Below the pieces are notes generated by a model. It did no database searches and was not told the origin of the DNA. It worked only from the letters and a program-made list of their open reading frames with translations. Made by a program: the position numbers and the translations under genes. A stretch of 64,000 nt of DNA from Platycnemis pennipes (lineage: Eukaryota > Arthropoda > Insecta > Odonata > Platycnemididae). The DNA lies in the NCBI GenBank assembly GCA_933228895.1, contig OW121854.1, forward strand, positions 55,656,609 through 55,720,608, written 5' to 3'. Below are positions 1-12,345 of this stretch, in pieces. Numbering within the stretch: position 1 is the stretch's first letter; each line of letters begins with the position of its first letter.

Positions 1-1109
1 TAAGGAGGTTGATCCGAAAAGTGAAAGTCATGTCATTTTTTTTATATTTTCAGCACTTATAGAACTAAAGTTCCTCTATCTAATAAAGTAAAGATAATTA
101 TACCAACCCATACTCCTTTTTGCACAAATTGCATTTGAAATTACATAAGATTAACGGCGAGAATGGCCATCACATGGGAATACAACATTGAAAAATACCA
201 TAGTGATGTCATTTTTGCAAAAAACTGATATTTTTTTGCGTAATTTGATGAGGAATAATTTGGCACGAAAAAAAAGATATCAACCCACCGTATTTTCTGC
301 TAAATCCACCAATTTCTGCGCTTATAGCAGACGAAATGCGTTAGTTGACTTCAAGTGGCGGTCGCTCTAGCCAAAATGTATGGCGTATGAATAATATCAT
401 TACTAATGAGATATTAAAGAATATTTGAGAAAAATATTATAAAATAACGTTTGATAGAAATATTCTGGTGTTATACATTAGTAAATTCATTGAGCACATG
501 AATTTATTTCACTAACGAAAATGCTGAATTGACTCCATCGTCGAGCTGATTAAAATTATCGTAGAAAATAAAGCCTTCGACTTTCCATCGTATTTCTTTC
601 GATACTTATGACTTTCAATAGCTTAGGTAATATTCTTTGTGAAGTAAGGATCACTTAGCAGGCATATTCTCGTACTTAAATTAATAAGATTCCTTAGACA
701 ACTTGACTCAAGCAGTCGCGAGCCAACCTCCTTAAACACATGAGTACTTTTTCCTTAGCTCGATGGCAGTACACAATAAAGGAAATTGCCACATTATCAA
801 AAATTTTGTGTACATTTACTGATAATATATTCTAAAATTTACTGCAATTTTAAATCAAATTTCTACCACAAAATATAAAAAAAGGAAAACTCAATTCTTA
901 TTATTTTGAACAATTTACCACTTTAAGGTATCATAGATGCATGAATCAGTTTCTTAATATTCCTGAGGAAAGATTACAAGAAAAAAAACAATAAAAGGAC
1001 AGTAAACATAACATACAAAGCCTTACTAAATGATAAATCTCCTTCTAAATGAGGAATACTTAGTAAAGACTCATACATCTTAGGGAATTGTACTTCTGAA
1101 AAAACTTAC
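1..1109. other. DCAF6 intron sequence, nothing recognised
   Basis: AT-rich sequence downstream (in gene sense) of exon 6. No WD40 or DCAF6 linker coding was found on the minus strand, and no element termini were recognised. It is presumably the start of the sixth intron. Confidence 0.5.
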
Positions 1110-1276
1110 CTTCATGCTAAAGAGATACAGGTAATCTGAAGAGTAACTGACTAGAACTTCCTCTCCATCAGGGCTGAAGGAAAGCGAGGTAATTCTGTAT
1201 GATCGACTATCAAATTCAGGAACAGAAAACGAACAGAATGGTACGAAAGAAGCAGACACCTCTGACACAGTTGAAC
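1110..1276 (-). CDS. DCAF6: DCAF6 exon 6 (fifth WD40 repeat)
   Basis: 167 nt, acceptor TTTTTCAG|GT and donor AAG|GTAAGT. Encodes [15 protein letters not shown], an arthropod-variable linker, then [20 protein letters not shown] and DYLYLFSMK. It ends in phase 0. No following exon (the KRLRLRGDWSDTG block expected from the family) was found between 1 and 1109, so the next exon should lie left of the window. Confidence 0.92.
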
Positions 1277-4200
1277 CTGAAAAATAGAATAATAATCTCT
1301 ATTTCAGTGAAAATGGGAATAGCAGAAGCTAATACAAAGAGTCCTATTGGCACCAAACTAATCAGGACTTTGATTTAAATAAGATGACATCATTGATAAT
1401 TTAAACCAGCTTTGACTCTGAAGTAAAATACAGATTTAATTCACAGACAGAGTAGCCGTTTACACTTTTAATGAAAAGAATTTTTGTCCCACAATCATGA
1501 AGCCCGACCACAAAAATGAAAATTCAAAAAACTTGGAAACTTGGCAACAAAATGAGGTGTTGAACAATTCTTAAAATAATACAAATATAGAGGCAAAAGA
1601 AGAGCTGTAAGAGCCTAAGTTCTATGAATGGTAAGTTAATACTTTAAGGAGTTTACATTTACACAGAATACTTTATATTTTAGCAACAAATGAAACAGAA
1701 AAAATAGAAAACAAATACTAAGATTATCCACCCAATTTTCCATTAAAGGCCAGCATTGTGTGACACACTCATTGTCTCCTTTCTGAAAAATACAGCTCAT
1801 CATTCTCTTACCTGATGCTCTCGTACCAAGCATCCTCCTATCAAACATCCTGACAGTGCTGTCAGAGCATCCAATTGCGAGCTGATATGGGGCCACAGGA
1901 TTAACAGAGAGAGCTGTTACAGCCCTTTTACATGATATCATCACATCCTGAAAAATTAAATCAGCAGGTGAAATTTCAGCCAATGGCATGATTGAAATGA
2001 CGAGTCCTTGATTTATCCAAAAATTATAAGTGAATGCACTTTTATAAAAAAATCAATTCAACATTTTGTAAGTAAAGGACTATAAATCCATGAAGGAAAA
2101 TCACAGCAATTTCAGCAAAAATGTTTAATTTCCAAACAGGGGGAATAGAGCAATATATTAACTTAATGTTAATAGTAAATAATTTAAAAATTCTCCTATT
2201 AACAGATTGTGAATTACATATAACAAATATTGAAACGAGCTGAATTTGTATCAAGATAGAAATAAATTTTTAAGTGAGCTAATTTCAAAACTAATCACAC
2301 TGAGGTAATGGCAATGGCTGAGGTAATTTGTCTTTAACCAATTGATATTTATAAATGACCAATGTTAATAATTTTTATATTTCCTTGTTTGTCTTGCCTT
2401 TTTGACCAATGTCAATAATATACCCAGCTAGCACAGGGGAAACGGTCTCCTGAAGAAATATAAGAGATTCCGGGGAAATGGTAACCACTTCCCTTTCCCT
2501 CATTTCTTCATCTTCAATTATAATGCTCTTTGACAAGCCTTGTTGGTGCCTGCCGGATCTTTCAATTTCGTGGAAAACTGTCTCTCTTTTCACCGGTTTA
2601 AGGTAAGTACCTTCTGATTTATTGTGTATCTCAGCCAATTTTCGGGGCTTTATCATGATTTCTCCTAGCCTGTACGCTACACTCCCGTCTATATCTATTG
2701 TGGGGCATAATTATAGCAAAAAATTTGTATGTAACTATAATCCTCGCGTATAAATAATTAATTGCCTAGTTAAATACTCGTGCACCCATGTGCTTTATCT
2801 TGAAAGTACAATTCCATTATGGGCATAAATGATTGGTTATCAGAGGAGTCGAAAACATTGTGTGCAATTGCATCGTGATACCTATATTAAAGGCAATAAA
2901 TTGCAATTTCCACGGGTTTCTTTTTCTTTCATTGTTGCGTAGATGTACAACTGTTCACGGTGAGATGAGCGGCATCAACCCGAATGGCCTTACACATTAT
3001 GTTAATTGAAACTATATCATACCTACCTACATGTAAATGTAGTCGATGCTATGGTTGCTCGGTAATGATTTCTCGCGTTTTGCGCCAATGTTTTCGTTGG
3101 GTAATAATTGACAAAAATAATTGATAATAGTGACTAAAGTCACTAGGTTATCCATTGATATCGACGGGTGGTGTTTAGTACTATCTGCTGGTGACTGACA
3201 TTCTATCAAATTGATATTTTTTTCAAAATTTATTAGCTAATGAGCATTGCATGTTATTTTATTGGCCCCTGGTCCCTTTTTATCTGAGTGGATGCAAGTG
3301 TTCTGCTATCTCAAACCATTATTAACATCCATGTTAATGCACTCATTTATGCGTTTTCTTGATCCAAAGTTCTTTTACTTTTCAGGCTCGGATGCAGTTC
3401 CTTGATGTTCAGTGTAGCTGGGATATTCAGTGTCTTCTCTGTGGTGATATATATTTGTAGCTTAACCGTCATGATTATCTGATGTTCCTTGTTCTTATTT
3501 GTTGTTAAATAAACTAATAAAAGAAAATATGTTAAAATTTACAATATTGGGTGGGTGCCCGTAGCTTACTTCTGACAGTACGTATAATTCCCAGTAGATG
3601 GCACAAAGGTTCACCAATGCACGTAGTACGCGGAGTTATCGCATGGTGGCGTAGCGTCGTTTTTATTCGTAGTGACCCTTCTCATTGGTTCCTAGCCAGC
3701 CAATCCGGTCTGCGTTTATATAATTGGAGACCATCTCTCCAGTATTGCGGACATTTCTTCACTGTATCTCCCCGGGATCTTCATTGTATCTTCACCCCGT
3801 CTCCTTTTCTTAGGGAGACGATGACCAGTTCCGGGAGACGGTGTCCTTGGTTTCTGCGGACAGTCTCTGCAGATTTGGGGGAAACAGTTCGCCCTGTGCT
3901 AGCTGGGTATATATTTTCTTGTTTCACTTTTTCTTGTTAATTGTTTACCCTATTTATACCCAACATATATTTATACGTTGTGTAAACATTAAAAACAATA
4001 AATAAATATGCACATCCAAGTTAAATTCAATAAGAATATTTTGGAAGGCTATACATTTAAATCACTACACAGATGAAACTCTTCATTTCAACAGCAAGTT
4101 CATTACAAAAAAAATTCAAATTGCAATTTTAAAAAAACTTAAGAATTCATAAATGATAAATTATTCCCCCTAGTAGTTAGAACTAAGCACATAGAATGGA

Positions 4201-7200
4201 TGATCATGGCCATAATAAAATCACTTTCCTCACATTAAAAAGACATTTTATAGTTTATAAAAGTAATTTTATTGCCCTAAATGTTATAGTCCTAAAATAC
4301 TGTCTCAAGAGAGGGTGCCACTTGTTTTATTATTAGAACATACAGTTTCCTCACATTTTCTAGTTCATGGATGGCTAAGTGCCCAGTTCAGTGAACAGAT
4401 ATTGAGGTCATGCAAAATTGAGACACTGCTGCACTTTTTTTCTGCATACAAGAACTTTTGCCAAATTGAGAATGAGCATACTGTTGGCAGATGTAGAAAG
4501 GTACTTAGGATAGGCTTTGAAATCTTATATCTATCTCTGGATTTGAGTCAGATGGAATTTGCATGTTGTGTCTGCATCCTACTAATATCCTTGAACCAAA
4601 TGTCTCAAAAAAATAATGCTGGCTCTCATCCATTGGAATCAGCCTTGGGCTAATTTCCTTCCCCTCTCTGCTCACAGCTGGTCTTTCCTTTTAAAATACC
4701 TCCTCAAGAAGATACTTTCTGAATTCTCTATTTCCCTAGTGCAATAAAATCCTCTTGTTTACAAATTCCTTCCGAAATGCAAACCTCCTCATTGCAAAAT
4801 ACATCTCTGGTCTGGACCATTCAAGTATCATAAGAACATAAGCACCCTCTATGAAACAAACTTCTGATATTTATGAAACCTCTCTTGAAAAAAATAGAAA
4901 TACCGTCAAGCCCACTTATATCAAGTTCCAGTTATAACGAAGTGAAGGCTATTCCCCGTCAAAGAGATGCAAGGAAAAGCTGGTCCACATATAATAAAGT
5001 TCAGTTATTACGAAGTAAATATTCAGCCCTCTCAACTTCGTTATAAATGGGCTTGACTGTAGTACCTTTTTCTATCAATTGAATCTCTATAAAGTAAAAT
5101 TTTTCATCAAAAGTAAGTATATTTATAAATTTTATTCCTATAAAATTACTGTGTAGCCAGCATGGACCACTCTATGAGGTCATTTGGATATGCCAACATC
5201 ACTTATGACTGATTTCAGAACAAAATACTGCAAATAAATAAAAAAAACTAACGGTCAATCCCTTGCAAAGCAATTTAGCTATCAGAAATGGAAACCTTGA
5301 GAGATACAACAAGAAAAGTAAGTGTTCCGATAATTTAATAGATAAGTGCCTGAAAAATAATAGAAGATATCACACAAAATAATCAACCTTTTAGTACTAT
5401 ACTGCCAGAAGTAAAGCCTACGATTTATAACAATTTGACTTCGGCAATGCAATGGTATTGAAGAACAAGCAAACTAGCCATAACAAGATAATGTAAACCA
5501 AATGAATATGAAAGGTTAAGTTTCAACAAATGTATTCATACAAATTTGCTACAGAAGTCAAGAACATGGAAAGTTTTATGTAATATGGGTATGAAGAAGG
5601 AGAAGAAAAAATTACAAATGAACAGAGGGAGAAAAAATATGAAGCAATAAAACACCACATAGGACAGGAACTATTCGAACTTCAATCTAAGCAACCCAAG
5701 AATAATAAAATTTAAGAGTTGATGAAATAAAAAGCTAATATACTACTAATAAACTTAGAAAAATGGGTTAAGCATCCTTAGTTTTAATGAATGATCATAG
5801 AAAATTATTAAACAAATATGTATAAATAACCAAATCAAGTCTAAGTTAAAACAGGGAATGAACTAAAAAGGAATAATACAAAAGATAAAGAAAGGAAGAC
5901 AAAAGGATCACATGAAATGTAAGAGAGAGAGAGAGAGAGTTGATGAAGCATGGGCCACACTTAGAGCCAACAAGAATGGTTGATCCAAGATAGATCAGTT
6001 GATTCTAGGACAAGACAGTCCAAGAGAATGGAATTCTGTATTGTCTATTTCAGAATGAAAGATTTTGGGGCAGAATATTGGAAAAATTTTGACAGAAGCA
6101 TTTCAGGAGAATAAAAAGACTAGAAATGGAAGGACAGTCCTCATCAGCACACATCATTATTCCATTAAAAATCATCACTTTTGACTGATTTCAAATTCTA
6201 TTCTGCTTTATTTCAAATTCTACTCTGACACAAAATATTTATTCTGACACAGAACTTCTCATATGAAGAGAAGCTCAAGATATCTGGCTATACGGTATTA
6301 GGTAAATAATTGTGGCTAGTGGCAAAATTGTCAGTCTGCTTTTAACTCACAAAATTTAAATAGCAGCCGAGACACGCATTCCCTACTATTCTTATTAAGT
6401 CTCTGCACTCTATGAAGGTAAACACATGTAAGAAATAGCTTTCTATTTGTGTCATCAGAGCCATGAAAATTTTTGGCATCATTTCAAGGTCATATCACCA
6501 AATAATTTCCCAATATTACCCCTTTAACTCCTATCACTGTACAAATGCACTACCATGGCCAGTTTGTACACCGCTTGTTTCTCAATAACGTGTTATTTGT
6601 GGCAAATAATCAAAAATTATTACATTCCTCAATCATCACATTGATTTATGTTGGGCTATGTAAAATACTCAGGGAAAAAATAACAATGTACAACCTATTT
6701 AGATGAAGAAAATTAAATCCAACAAAAGCAACTAAAGCATTTTCTTAAAATACTAAATGGGTAATTGAAGGAAAAATTCCTTTACTCATAAGCTTATAAA
6801 AAGTTATATAGCCATTCATAGCATAAACTGACCGGCTTTCGGTCAAATCTATAGAGATTAGCCAAACAAGTTAAGTGTCTGGAGGTAACACAAATGATAA
6901 ATTTCCATACAAAATAATGCAAGTATTAAGAACAACAAAAAATTCTGGTGTAGGATCCTAGTTTTCTGGGATATTTTTTTCCATACCATTCCAACGTTTT
7001 GACTTTTTCCCTTTTGACATCCCTAAAGATCTTTCTGCTTTGTAGAATTGGTATCAAAACGAAGGAGTCTTAATAAGATTGGGAGAAAAGAGAAGTCTGC
7101 TGAAAACCTTACAAAGAAGATGGGACAATTTAATCGGCCATATCTTAAGACACCATGGCCTGATGAAGACAGTCGTCAAGAGAAGTGAACAGGAAGAATG

Positions 7201-10200
7201 GAAAAGGCAAGCCTCGTGTGAGATAATTGGAAAAAAGTGTGAAGGATGTAAAAGAGAGGAATTGTGTTAATATGAAGAGGTTGGCCGAGAGAAAAATCCA
7301 GTGGAGGGCTGCGTCAAACCAACCTTAGGATTGTTGACCAATGATGATGATTAGGTACCAATACTTTTACCAATACTTATTAAATAGTACATCAATTATT
7401 TCTTATGATAAGGCTAGCACTTCATTTATTAGTTATAGAATGGTAGTGTCCTTTCCAAGGGGTTTCAAGTTTCAAACGAATTCTCACAAATTTTCTGGAA
7501 TTCAGCTTTAAATACACTGATTTCCCCATTCTGTCAACTCAATAAAAAGTTATGAACATCCTTTCTATATTGAATATTCACCAACTTTCATAGACAGGAA
7601 GCATTACATCAAGGAAACTAAACTTTTATGAGGAGTGAATAATATAAATTTAGTTTTACAATTGGGGCATTTACTTAGAACCAAATCGTGAAATTTGTAC
7701 ACGAAATCGTTAGATAAAAACGAAAAATGAATTTTAGTGAAAAAATTAATCTTCTAACCAGAGCCATTCACTCATAAACCAAAAATTTAAGGAAGCAAAA
7801 GGTGACGACCACCGAAGAAGCTGCTTTAAGACCATTGATGTCATTTTACCTCCCATCCTTGACTGCTTTTAGGGAAAGGGAAGGGAGTGGAGGGGGATTT
7901 TGGATGGCCTGCTCACACAGATCCTGTCACAACTGCTCCCGTTAGCAGAGTCAGCTGTGTGTCCCCCATTGCAATAAGGCGAAGTAGCTTCACGAACTCA
8001 GTTGTGATTGGACGAAGTGGATGACATAAAAGGTCACATACACGCTCACTTTTCCGAAAGGGTTAAAACCATCAGTTTTTCAATGCTTATTACTCGATAA
8101 CTAATTGAAGGATCGAAAAATGGAAAAATATGGGTCTTTTTATTTTACAAACTCTAACAGATTCGGCAAAAAATTATGGTAAACGACCCCATTTCAATAT
8201 AAACAGCAGAAAGAGACTTATAAGCTAAGAAGGAAGGCTAATATTAATACATTTTGAACAAAATTTGGCAAAGGTAAGTGATAGCTTTAGTTAGATACGG
8301 AAAACATGAATACACTAACAATGAGAGAGGTTTTACAATCAAGTCAACCCTTAAAAAATTCATAAGCTAAAAGTTACATGGATTGATGATTACCTCTTTG
8401 CAGTTAGGTTTATTGCAGCGGTCTTTCATCCTGAGGTCAAACCACCTTACAGTACCATCTTCTCCACAACTCAAAAAGGAATGTGAATCACCTGGAATTG
8501 TCATTACTTCATAAGTTGTCCCTGAGTGACAATTGAATTGGTTATAAAAGGTTTCCTCTTTTCTTGTCAAATCTGTAAAATAAACATTACGATAACAGTC
8601 ATTCCAATAATCCATCAGGAATAAACTAAAATTTCACAAATTATACACATATATGAGAATAACTAAACAGTGAAAGCTCAAATTTCAAATTATCATCCAA
8701 TCCCTTCTTTACTTCAAGCACCTGATTCTGCAACAAGAGAATTCCATTAATATACCATTGTGCCATTGATATTCAGTAGCAGTTTTAGTACAGATCACAC
8801 ATATGACTCTCATATTTTTCCCCAGACATCTCCAGCTTAGCAATATCTTATCAATTATCTCATACTGAAAAGATTTTTAAGAGAAGCCCAGTTTCTAAAT
8901 TTCTCATTTGTATCAGGCTAACTCAGAACATACATCTGGAGCATTTTTCTTTATGGCAGTGAATCATGGACGATGACAGCAGCGGAGAAGAAAAGGGTAG
9001 AAGCATTTGAAATGTGGTGCTACAGAAGAATGCTGAAGATTAAATGGATCGACCGAGTAAGTAACGAGGAAGTGCTCAGAAGAGTAGTAGAAAAGAGAAG
9101 TCTGCTGACAACTCTAAAAAGAAGAAGGGAAAACTTAATCGGCCATATCTTGAGACACGATGGCCTGATGAAGACTATCGTCGAGGGAAAAATGAACGGG
9201 AAGATTGGAAAAGGCAGGCCTTGTATGAGATATATGGAACAGGTTGTGAAGAGTGTAAAAGAGAAGAACTATGTCACAATGAAAAGGTTGGCCGATAGAA
9301 GAATTGAGTGGAAAGCTGCGTCAAACCAATCCTAGGATTGTTGACCAATGATGATGATGATCAGGCTAACTGATAGGAGACCCTGAGATTATTTCCTTGG
9401 GTAGCATACATTGATGAAAATAATTCCCACACAACAAACTTCAGTTCAATTATGGCAGCAGGTTCTTACAAAGAGTGAAAGAATACAGAAATAAAAAACA
9501 GATGGGACATAAAATTTAAAGAGTGAGATTATCGATGAAAGCAGAGAGTGGTTAAAATACAACGGAAAAGAGAAGAAACTATTTCTGACAGAGCTAACTT
9601 TTAATAACAACCAGAGAAGAACTCACAAACCAACTTACACAAGCTACAGTCCCCAACTTTTCACGAGTGAAGTGAGTGAAATAAAGTGCTTCCGCCCTTG
9701 GGAATATTAGATGACAATAGAAGTGTTTTAGCATCACTAGTTCAACGGTCATTTAGAACACTAGTGATATCCAGAGGCATAAAACAATCCAATAATAATA
9801 CTAATTCAAAATACTTTAATTCATATTTGAGCCAGAAATCAGGAAATTGAGGTACCTAGATGGTGAAAGCAACAGAAAGAAGTAAAGGGACACTCCATCA
9901 AAACCTACAGCAATCTGAAGAAAACCATCAATCAATCAGCAACTAGAAGAACTTGGCTTTAGATTCCTGTTGCATACTTACAATGCTTACGTCCCAATTT
10001 TCCGACCAAGTCATTCCGATAAAAAGTTTTTTCTAAACCTGAGGTAACATTCTCATTAGACCTTACATAACATACTTATTATATCTTAAGTAGTCTCATA
10101 AGATAGTCAAAGTTTCCATGGGATCCTGCAGAATCTCAACAAAATTCCTAAATGAAGATCCAATAGCTGTTATGGGACCTTTAAAATTCTAAATATGCCT

Positions 10201-11449
10201 ATGAATGAGATCTGGGTAGGACACTCTCAAATGTCCCATTGACAATATATGAATTCATACACAAAAATCTGTGCAAAATTCTTGATTGGATACAAATAGC
10301 AAAACCAGATAAAGGAAGTTCTGCCACTAGGAGAGCACTATACCACGCAGGAATATCACATTTCATCAAGCTGGAAAACTTAAATAAATTACAAAAGCCA
10401 AAAGTATAATTCAAAACACACGGGAAAACTTCTGAATGCGCTAATGAATTCACTAAACCCTTATTCATGTTTGCAAAATAACAATATTTTCATCAAACTT
10501 GAATCTAAAGAGTTGATTATCATTGTAATACATCATAGTATCAATTCCTTCCATAGGGAATGTTCCAATAATTAGGTCTAATGCTGTACTCCACGTCTCA
10601 CTCATACAATCATTAGTTTTATGCATAACTACAAAGCTATACTGAGAAAATATCGCCAACAGCACATCATCACCACTCCCATTAAGTACTACTCACCTGT
10701 AAATAAAATAATACCATCTCCTGAACATGATATCACATGATGATCTCCAGTATTTGGTAAAAACTTGGCACTAAATATGTTTGCTCTGTGACTGGTTTTA
10801 TGATCTGTTAACACCTGGATAATGAGCAGAAACTAATTTTTAATAATAAAAGCAACTCCATTGTGAATCATGGAAATGAACAGGAACAAAATTGGCAGGA
10901 GGTTAAAGTTTCAGAGGAACAGATAATTCTTACAAGTAGTTGTCAAATGAAGTAATAACTAATAATCTAAAGAGTAATTAGTACAAATGCACACAGAGGT
11001 CAAAGACCGATGGCATGTTATTTACGCCAATGCCATAGCATGCCAGCAATCCTATTACGTCTTCACGATACAAAAATACGTACCCTATAGCTGTAGGCAT
11101 TTGTTAAGACAATGTGTTGGTCATCAGATCCAGACAAGATGTATTCACCTGTCCTGTTCCATGAGATTGTGTTTACGCATCCGCTGTGAACTGGTAGTTT
11201 CTTCAACAAACACATTCTTTGCATAAGATCGCAACTACCTAAGGTGGATTGGAAAATTAGAAACATTGATAAACACATAAAAGTACTCCGCGGATAACAC
11301 TATATCACGAGCTTAGAGGAAAAATTCATGCAGGTACATTGCTGCGCTGATGAATTCTCACCTTTGCTGCTATTATACAACTTGAGCCTGATGCTGTCAT
11401 TGTAAGGCTGTTCGTAAATATCTCGAAATATACCACACTTTCTTTTCAT
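1110..11449 (-). CDS. DCAF6: DCAF6 orthologue, N-terminal 281 residues (spliced, continues past the left edge)
   Basis: WD40 protein. In known animals DCAF6 (NRIP) is a substrate receptor of CUL4-DDB1 E3 ubiquitin ligase and a nuclear-receptor cofactor; the role here is inferred by homology. Exons on the minus strand: 11449-11362, 11238-11084, 10814-10697, 8572-8394, 1947-1812, 1276-1110. All introns start GT and end AG, and phases agree (1,0,1,0,1,0), giving 281 residues without a stop. Family blocks seen include [64 protein letters not shown] and [11 protein letters not shown], in the same order as vertebrate DCAF6. Introns are 123, 269, 2124, 6446 and 535 bp; the two largest carry transposon fragments. 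The acidic middle and C-terminal WD repeats are not in the window. DCAF8 and WDTC1 are less likely because the RRMLGTRA and SYSSDY blocks are typical of DCAF6. Confidence 0.93.
1812..1947 (-). CDS. DCAF6: DCAF6 exon 5 (fourth WD40 repeat)
   Basis: 136 nt, acceptor TTTTTCAG|GAT and donor TCAG|GTAAGA. Encodes [20 protein letters not shown], then [20 protein letters not shown] and GTRAS. The RRMLGTRA motif ends the repeat as in DCAF6. A 6.4-kb intron separates it from exon 4. Confidence 0.93.
2418..2656 (-). repeat. Unclassified interspersed repeat, minus-oriented copy
   Basis: Lies inside DCAF6 intron 4. Its outer 21 bases (2418-2438) are the exact reverse complement of 3892-3912. The inner part is richer in GC than the surrounding intron and contains a GGTCTCC motif. 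Either this and the downstream copy are two opposite insertions of one family, or they are the two ends of one ~1.5-kb element. The inner boundary at 2656 is approximate. Confidence 0.45.
3740..3912 (+). repeat. Unclassified interspersed repeat, plus-oriented copy
   Basis: GC-rich block with several GGAGAC/GTCTCC words, ending in the 21-bp terminus shared in inverted orientation with 2418-2438. The start is approximate. The GC-rich sequence may extend left to about 3550. Confidence 0.45.
4903..5059. mobile_element. 157-bp pogo/Tc1-type MITE
   Basis: Short element with inverted ends: CCGTCAAGCCCACTTATA at the left and TATAAATGGGCTTGACTG at the right. It is flanked by TA on both sides (4901-4902 and 5060-5061), the target duplication of Tc1/mariner/pogo elements. 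It has no coding capacity and sits in DCAF6 intron 4. The internal sequence repeats the 'TTATAACGAAGT' theme of this MITE type. Confidence 0.75.
5062..7044. other. Intron 4 of DCAF6, A-rich, nothing recognised
   Basis: AT-rich intron sequence with a short GA dinucleotide run near 5917-5939. No exon or recognisable element was seen. Confidence 0.45.
5917..5939. repeat. GA dinucleotide microsatellite
   Basis: Roughly ten uninterrupted GA units inside DCAF6 intron 4. Confidence 0.8.
7045..7354 (+). mobile_element. LINE 3' end fragment (family A)
   Basis: 5'-truncated, frameshifted copy of a non-LTR retrotransposon ORF2 C-terminus. Visible are [20 protein letters not shown], then [11 protein letters not shown], and after frameshifts the VEGCVKP tail, followed by TTGTTGACCAATGATGATGA. 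This 3' end with short TGA/ATG repeats is shared with 8917-9365 and 54880-55340. The 5' edge is approximate. Confidence 0.75.
8394..8572 (-). CDS. DCAF6: DCAF6 exon 4 (third WD40 repeat)
   Basis: 179 nt, acceptor TTTTACAG|AT and donor GAG|GTAATC. Encodes [20 protein letters not shown], then [20 protein letters not shown] and [20 protein letters not shown]. The CHxGTTYE and [13 protein letters not shown] blocks are diagnostic of DCAF6. Three cysteines follow the WF-D motif, as in the vertebrate protein's Cys-containing linker. Confidence 0.93.
8917..9365 (+). mobile_element. LINE 3' end with open ORF2 C-terminus (family A)
   Basis: In DCAF6 intron 3, opposite in sense to the gene. An uninterrupted frame runs through [60 protein letters not shown] and ends [11 protein letters not shown], a stop, then TGATGATGAT repeats. 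These are the post-RT C-terminal motifs of endonuclease/reverse-transcriptase LINEs (RTE- or CR1-like; clade not assigned). The 120-codon frame from the internal ATG at 8973 is a truncated remnant, not a gene. Confidence 0.85.
9366..10696. other. Remaining intron 3 of DCAF6, nothing recognised
   Basis: AT-rich intron sequence between the LINE fragment and exon 3. There is a short inverted repeat around 9735-9775 (ATCACTAG / CTAGTGAT). Confidence 0.4.
10697..10814 (-). CDS. DCAF6: DCAF6 exon 3 (second WD40 repeat)
   Basis: 118 nt between acceptor TATCCAG|GTG and donor ACAG|GTGAGT. Encodes [20 protein letters not shown], then [31 protein letters not shown] and SCSGDG are near-invariant in DCAF6. 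This exon is short and encodes only 39 whole codons, which is why it is easily missed by open-frame scans. Confidence 0.93.
11084..11238 (-). CDS. DCAF6: DCAF6 exon 2 (first WD40 repeat)
   Basis: 155 nt, acceptor CCTTAG|GT and donor AGG|GTACGT. Encodes residues 30-81, including GSCDLMQRM and the strongly conserved first WD repeat ([31 protein letters not shown]). The upstream intron is only 123 bp. Confidence 0.92.
11362..11449 (-). CDS. DCAF6: DCAF6 exon 1 (start codon)
   Basis: Encodes 29 residues plus one base, beginning [18 protein letters not shown] and ending LYNSSK. The ATG is at 11449-11447. The donor reads AAAG|GTGAG, with the intron starting at 11361. This start was chosen because the frame runs straight into exon 2 through a split glycine codon. 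The short, basic and aromatic N-terminus differs from the human one, so the start is well supported by splicing but not by residue-level homology. Confidence 0.8.
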
Positions 11450-12280
11450 GGCAGATTTCACCAAAGAAACAAAAATACCTCAGATTCACCAGCCACTGCG
11501 GATAATCTAACGCACCACAATAAAACACTAGTTATTGAAATTAGGAATCGTAGACTATTATTCTCATGGATTATCATGGGGATACTTTTCTATTAACGCG
11601 TCACTCAAACACAAATGATCCCACGGCTTCAACAAGACACTGATCACGGGCCTCCTAAAAATAAATGTTGCTGCATAATGCAGGAACAGCTGTTTTGGCA
11701 ATGAGTTCAGATTTTAGCGCCACCGAAACGAGGTTGTGCCATTGCCACACTATGTGCCCATCAATGTTTGCCAGCCGGGCCAGCCGTGATATTTTCGACT
11801 ACAGCGCTGTACAGTATGAACTAAGAGGTGGACGCACACCGGTAGAGACGCGCCGTATTTGAAAATAACTTCAGACCCCACATCAAAAACGAGAATAGAA
11901 CACGAGCGAATCCATACACATCAATTCTTGAACAAAGAGAAAATGCATTATTCGAAATAAATGTCTCATTAATGTCGTTTTTTCATTATTATCCAACAAA
12001 TCGTGTAGCTCTCTCTCATGTCTTTCATGCATTCCCATATTGATGTGGATCCATATCATCATTGCGTATACCCGACAGCGCCCGATATCTCCAGCATTGA
12101 ATACCTTCTGGGTCTTCATGCAACAAACTTTCTCTACTCCCATCATCATCAATGTTAATCGAAATATTTGGCACAACTATTCATGAAAGTCCTCTATCAT
12201 TTAATCTTTGTGTTATATGAAATCAATACTTTCCGGCATTACTTGGAGGAAACACTGCATAATTAAATTAAAAAAATAAC
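11450..12280 (-). promoter_or_regulatory. DCAF6 5' flank / probable promoter region
   Basis: Sequence immediately upstream of the DCAF6 start codon. It contains a modestly CpG-containing stretch around 11690-11860. No TATA box or initiator could be assigned with confidence. The role is inferred from position only. Confidence 0.35.
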
Positions 12281-12345
12281 TTTGTCGTTCCACAGTATAA
12301 TTTATTGTCAACCTATAGGTTTCTCCAGTTATGGCTTCATCAGCA
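12281..12345 (-). repeat. Short repeat shared in inverted orientation with 16100-16170
   Basis: The words CCACAGTATAATTTATTGTC and CCAGTTATGGC(T/A)TCATCAG occur here and, reverse complemented, at about 16100-16170. It abuts the start of the recognisable LINE reverse transcriptase and may be part of that LINE's 5' region or an independent element. Confidence 0.5.

Noticed and set aside
1..20. TAAGGAGGTTGATCCG at the very start, resembling a bacterial anti-Shine-Dalgarno or 16S 3' end
   Set aside because: Only a short chance match; the context is eukaryotic intron and no rRNA follows.
8973..9335. 120-codon open frame as a possible host gene in DCAF6 intron 3
   Set aside because: It is a LINE ORF2 C-terminus; near-identical sequence occurs at 54942-55304 and 28124-28334 with the same 3' tail.
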